A DNA stretch of 64,000 bases from positions 1 through 64,000 of the forward strand of contig JAUSAZ010000099.1 of NCBI GenBank assembly GCA_030652255.1, in the 5' to 3' direction. Origin of the DNA: Myxococcales bacterium (lineage in GTDB: Bacteria; Myxococcota_A; Polyangia; Polyangiales; Ga0077539). The position numbers and the translations under genes were made by a program. The notes under the pieces are model-generated. The model saw only the letters and a program-made list of their open reading frames with translations. It had not been told where the DNA came from and searched no databases. Every line of letters begins with the position of its first letter. Position 1 is the first letter of the stretch. Below, piece after piece: positions 62,801 through 64,000 of this stretch.

Positions 62801-64000
62801 AGCTCGGGCTGCGGGCGTGCCGGGCGGCGCTGCTGGAGGCGCGGTGCCTGCTGGCGGGCGGCAGGGCGCGGGAGGCGATGGCGCGGGCGACGGCGGCCAT
62901 CACGGAGGCCGAGGCGCAGCGGGACTGGGAGGTTCTCTCGCAGGCGCTGGCGGTGCGGGCGCAAGCGCTGGTGGAGACCGGCGCCGAGCTGCACGCCCGC
63001 AAGGACCGCGAGCGCGCCCTGGAGGTGTTGGAAGAGAAGGCGATGCTGCTGCCGCCGGACCTGCGCGGGGCCTTCTGGGGGGTGACCCGGCGGGCCTCGC
63101 TGCGGGCCTCGCTCAACGGCGTGGCGCCGGGGGCCTCGGAGATCGTGATCGACCCGCAGGCGGTGAAGCGCGCGACGGCGATGGGCCTGCGCGGTGCGAC
63201 GGTCAACGGCCCGACGCTGATGGCCAACGACGAGCGGCTGCTGCTGCTGCTCGACCTCTCGCGGCGGCTCGGCGAGGAGAACGGCCTGGAGCGCGTGCTC
63301 GACCAGGCCGTGCGCAGCGCGGTGGAGCTCACCAACGCCGAGCGCGGGGCGCTCTTGCTGGCGGGCGACGGGGCGCTGGTGCTGCGGGCGCGGGTGGGGC
63401 CGCGGCAGGGCGACGGGCCCGACGACGTGGTGTCGCGCTCCATCGCCGACACGGTGTGGATCGACGGCGAGCCCGTGGTCACGCTCGACGCGAAGGGCGA
63501 CCGGCGCTTCGCGGAGTTCAGGTCGGTGCACGAGCTCGGGGTGACGGCAGTGGCGGGCGTCCCGATGCGCTTCCGCGGGCGGGTGGTGGGGGTGCTGCTG
63601 GTGGAGAGCCGCCGGCGCAAGGTGGCCTGGGCGGCCTCGGACGTGTCGCTGATGCTGGCCTTCGCCGAGCAGGCCGCCATCGCGGTGGAGCACCAGCGGG
63701 TGGTGGGCGAGCTGGAGGCCCGCACCGGGGAGCTGGAGACGGCGCGGCGCACCCTGGAGTCCCTGCTGGAGTCGCGCACGGGCGAGCTCGAGGCCACCCG
63801 CACCTCGCTGGTGCGGGCGCAGGAGGCGCTCACCCGTCGCTTCGCCCCGGCGGGGGTGATCGCGGGCACCGAGCCCATGCGCAGGCTCTTCGCGCTGGTG
63901 GAGCGGGTGCGCGACGCCGACGTGCCGGTGGTGATCGAGGGCGAGTCGGGCACCGGGAAGGAGCTCGTGGCGCGGGCGATACACCACTCGGGGCTGCGGG
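59809..64000 (+). CDS. Kinase / AAA ATPase / TPR / GAF / sigma-54 activator, 3' end cut by window
   Basis: At least 1397 residues, open to the right edge. Order: Ser/Thr kinase-like domain (1-265; loop GEGGGGG, HGDLKPAN replacing HRDLKPEN, DFG, PPE replacing APE), AAA_16-type ATPase (Walker A GEEGSGRST near 313; LADDLDRAD), helical TPR-rich region (about 610-1080), GAF domain (about 1130-1290), coiled coil, and the start of a sigma-54 AAA+ domain with Walker A GESGTGKE at about 1379. The HGD change may reduce kinase activity. Such combinations are frequent in myxobacteria and link kinase-like sensing to sigma-54 promoters. Target promoters unknown. Confidence 0.92.
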   Translation, partial: MRLADRYRLLRRVGEGGGGGVFLVEDRLAGDALMVLKRLNAQAHVTLSQWLVNEFQVLAQLDLPTVAPVFDFGLASADAEDPGGTFFTRAFVDGVPLDDAVTTLDAPRLRRLFRSAAETLRELHRIGVVHGDLKPANLIVPTGADHVVLIDFGLAHGAMGAPSHVRGGTLGFMPPERQAMLLAGESLPPDPRADVYALAVSLRVVLSGGTLLPPGAPLPPAVAADDELRALWALAERGAAEHPARRFATMDDLLAALGDTADGSPPSLRPPSMPSRVVLRPEGREPELGALLDAVARRLVRRDGSLAAVAVVGEEGSGRSTLLREVAWRAQLRGVQTLRLQGEAGEGPLRRLREGAAVLSGRPIAANAPEDLTAALREAARVAPVLVLADDLDRADPAVRALLRSVAYACEADEALLVIATATSAESIAALEATVRVDLGPLDQAAVAALCTQTLGAVEPAVVVAVRRRSGGLPLAVHELLDALARSGAVSPADVEAAEFSGRARDAVARRLAALPAPVVDAVAVVAMLGGEATPERVGAALDDEQALADARRGGALGREPDGRWSLARGAVESTVRAAAGEARWAAVARRVAEALEAQRAPVTLRATAWLRAGEAARARALSADAVAALRREGLPMAAVTLLCALREADPAGADADARYEEAELLHEAGLMPQAEAMALEVAGREGDAGLRATLLYGRLRRLAGDLDVAEVWLTRAHAAAASAAPDLAAEALTEAARVSVARGDHATAVARCEAAMAGAATPRARAGAQSLGGLALVLAGDARRGSAWLEEAREVYATLALPREEATLLAYLAIAREREGDLAGARALHERSLERARAAGDLRAMVTARINVGQVAQRLGDLGASLENDQAALRLAQRSGLKPAVINARLNMASQLIRIGSLDRARVELDAVLLLARETQAHELAAAATLMLGVTRARGGEVDAGLALMAEAEARFEALGQADDAADAGLDAAEALLDRGDVERAREALGRSTRRGELGLRACRAALLEARCLLAGGRAREAMARATAAITEAEAQRDWEVLSQALAVRAQALVETGAELHARKDRERALEVLEEKAMLLPPDLRGAFWGVTRRASLRASLNGVAPGASEIVIDPQAVKRATAMGLRGATVNGPTLMANDERLLLLLDLSRRLGEENGLERVLDQAVRSAVELTNAERGALLLAGDGALVLRARVGPRQGDGPDDVVSRSIADTVWIDGEPVVTLDAKGDRRFAEFRSVHELGVTAVAGVPMRFRGRVVGVLLVESRRRKVAWAASDVSLMLAFAEQAAIAVEHQRVVGELEARTGELETARRTLESLLESRTGELEATRTSLVRAQEALTRRFAPAGVIAGTEPMRRLFALVERVRDADVPVVIEGESGTGKELVARAIHHSGLR

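Noticed and set aside
59308..63987. 1559-codon open frame on the minus strand
   Set aside because: Opposite-strand shadow of the giant kinase gene; Arg/His/Gly-rich translation without any domain, typical of very high G+C antisense frames.

Overview
The window looks like chromosomal DNA of a Myxococcota (deltaproteobacterial, Sandaracinus/Polyangiales-like) bacterium. It has very high G+C, five Ser/Thr protein kinase genes including one giant kinase/AAA/TPR/GAF/sigma-54 regulator cut by the right edge, many lipoproteins with Asp/Pro-rich linkers, Cys-rich secreted proteins, a MYXO-CTERM-like sorting tail, and a bacterial Thg1 homologue. No rRNA, tRNA, transposase, integrase or CRISPR array was recognised. 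The species assignment is inference; gene content and style are what is seen.

Layout: 1-305 is the right part of a long inverted-repeat element. 306-3783 (minus) is the succinate dehydrogenase operon sdhCAB. 3938-7700 (minus) holds a Cys-repeat lipoprotein, a small acidic protein and an L,D-transpeptidase lipoprotein. 7802-9689 is a LysR regulator and a pirin. 9798-13883 is a patatin/NTE-like phospholipase overlapping a multi-pass membrane protein, followed by a coiled-coil protein. 13902-15865 holds two surface lipoproteins, and 15893-16087 a palindromic repeat. 16137-18268 is a divergent alkylation-repair pair (Ogt versus Ada/AlkA fusion). 18304-24774 is a two-component system plus RND heavy-metal efflux genes with a candidate operator. 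24794-26776 is the potassium transporter Kup. 26818-31439 holds a hypothetical, a quinone-reductase-like protein, a phage-like SNF2 helicase bracketed by palindromes, and an O-methyltransferase. 31577-37968 (minus) carries a NIDO-like lipoprotein, a membrane-anchored propeller-like protein, a hypothetical, a methyltransferase and a kinase. 38049-39217 is Thg1 and a PIN protein, tail to tail. 39376-45991 is a PAS hybrid histidine kinase and a three-gene operon ending in a kinase. 46486-48317 holds a hypothetical, a membrane-anchored nuclease-like protein and a catalytically altered SDR. 48402-53055 is kinase, TPR/PEGA protein, lipoprotein, kinase. 53725-64000 holds a Cys-rich MYXO-CTERM-like protein, a zinc metallopeptidase, a small hypothetical, a CHRD lipoprotein, an HtrA-like pseudoprotease and the giant kinase.

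The most unusual signal is non-coding: six long inverted-repeat elements in intergenic gaps (1-112 and beyond the left edge, 15.9, 28.4, 30.6, 46.0 and 53.1 kb). Two share a unit beginning CCCGCCCACG-CCACAGTC. Two others share a core GCCCCGGAC, three variable bases, GTCCGGGGC, present four times. The 53 kb element can fold into an outer stem enclosing two inner stems. A second genome-style signal is the recurrence of a TAnnnT hexamer about 6-15 bases upstream of start codons, often without a Shine-Dalgarno sequence, which suggests widespread leaderless or very short-leader transcription.

Functionally the window combines respiration (Sdh), envelope work (L,D-transpeptidase, lipoproteins, metallopeptidase, phospholipase), metal and potassium homeostasis, DNA alkylation repair and dense eukaryote-like kinase signalling.
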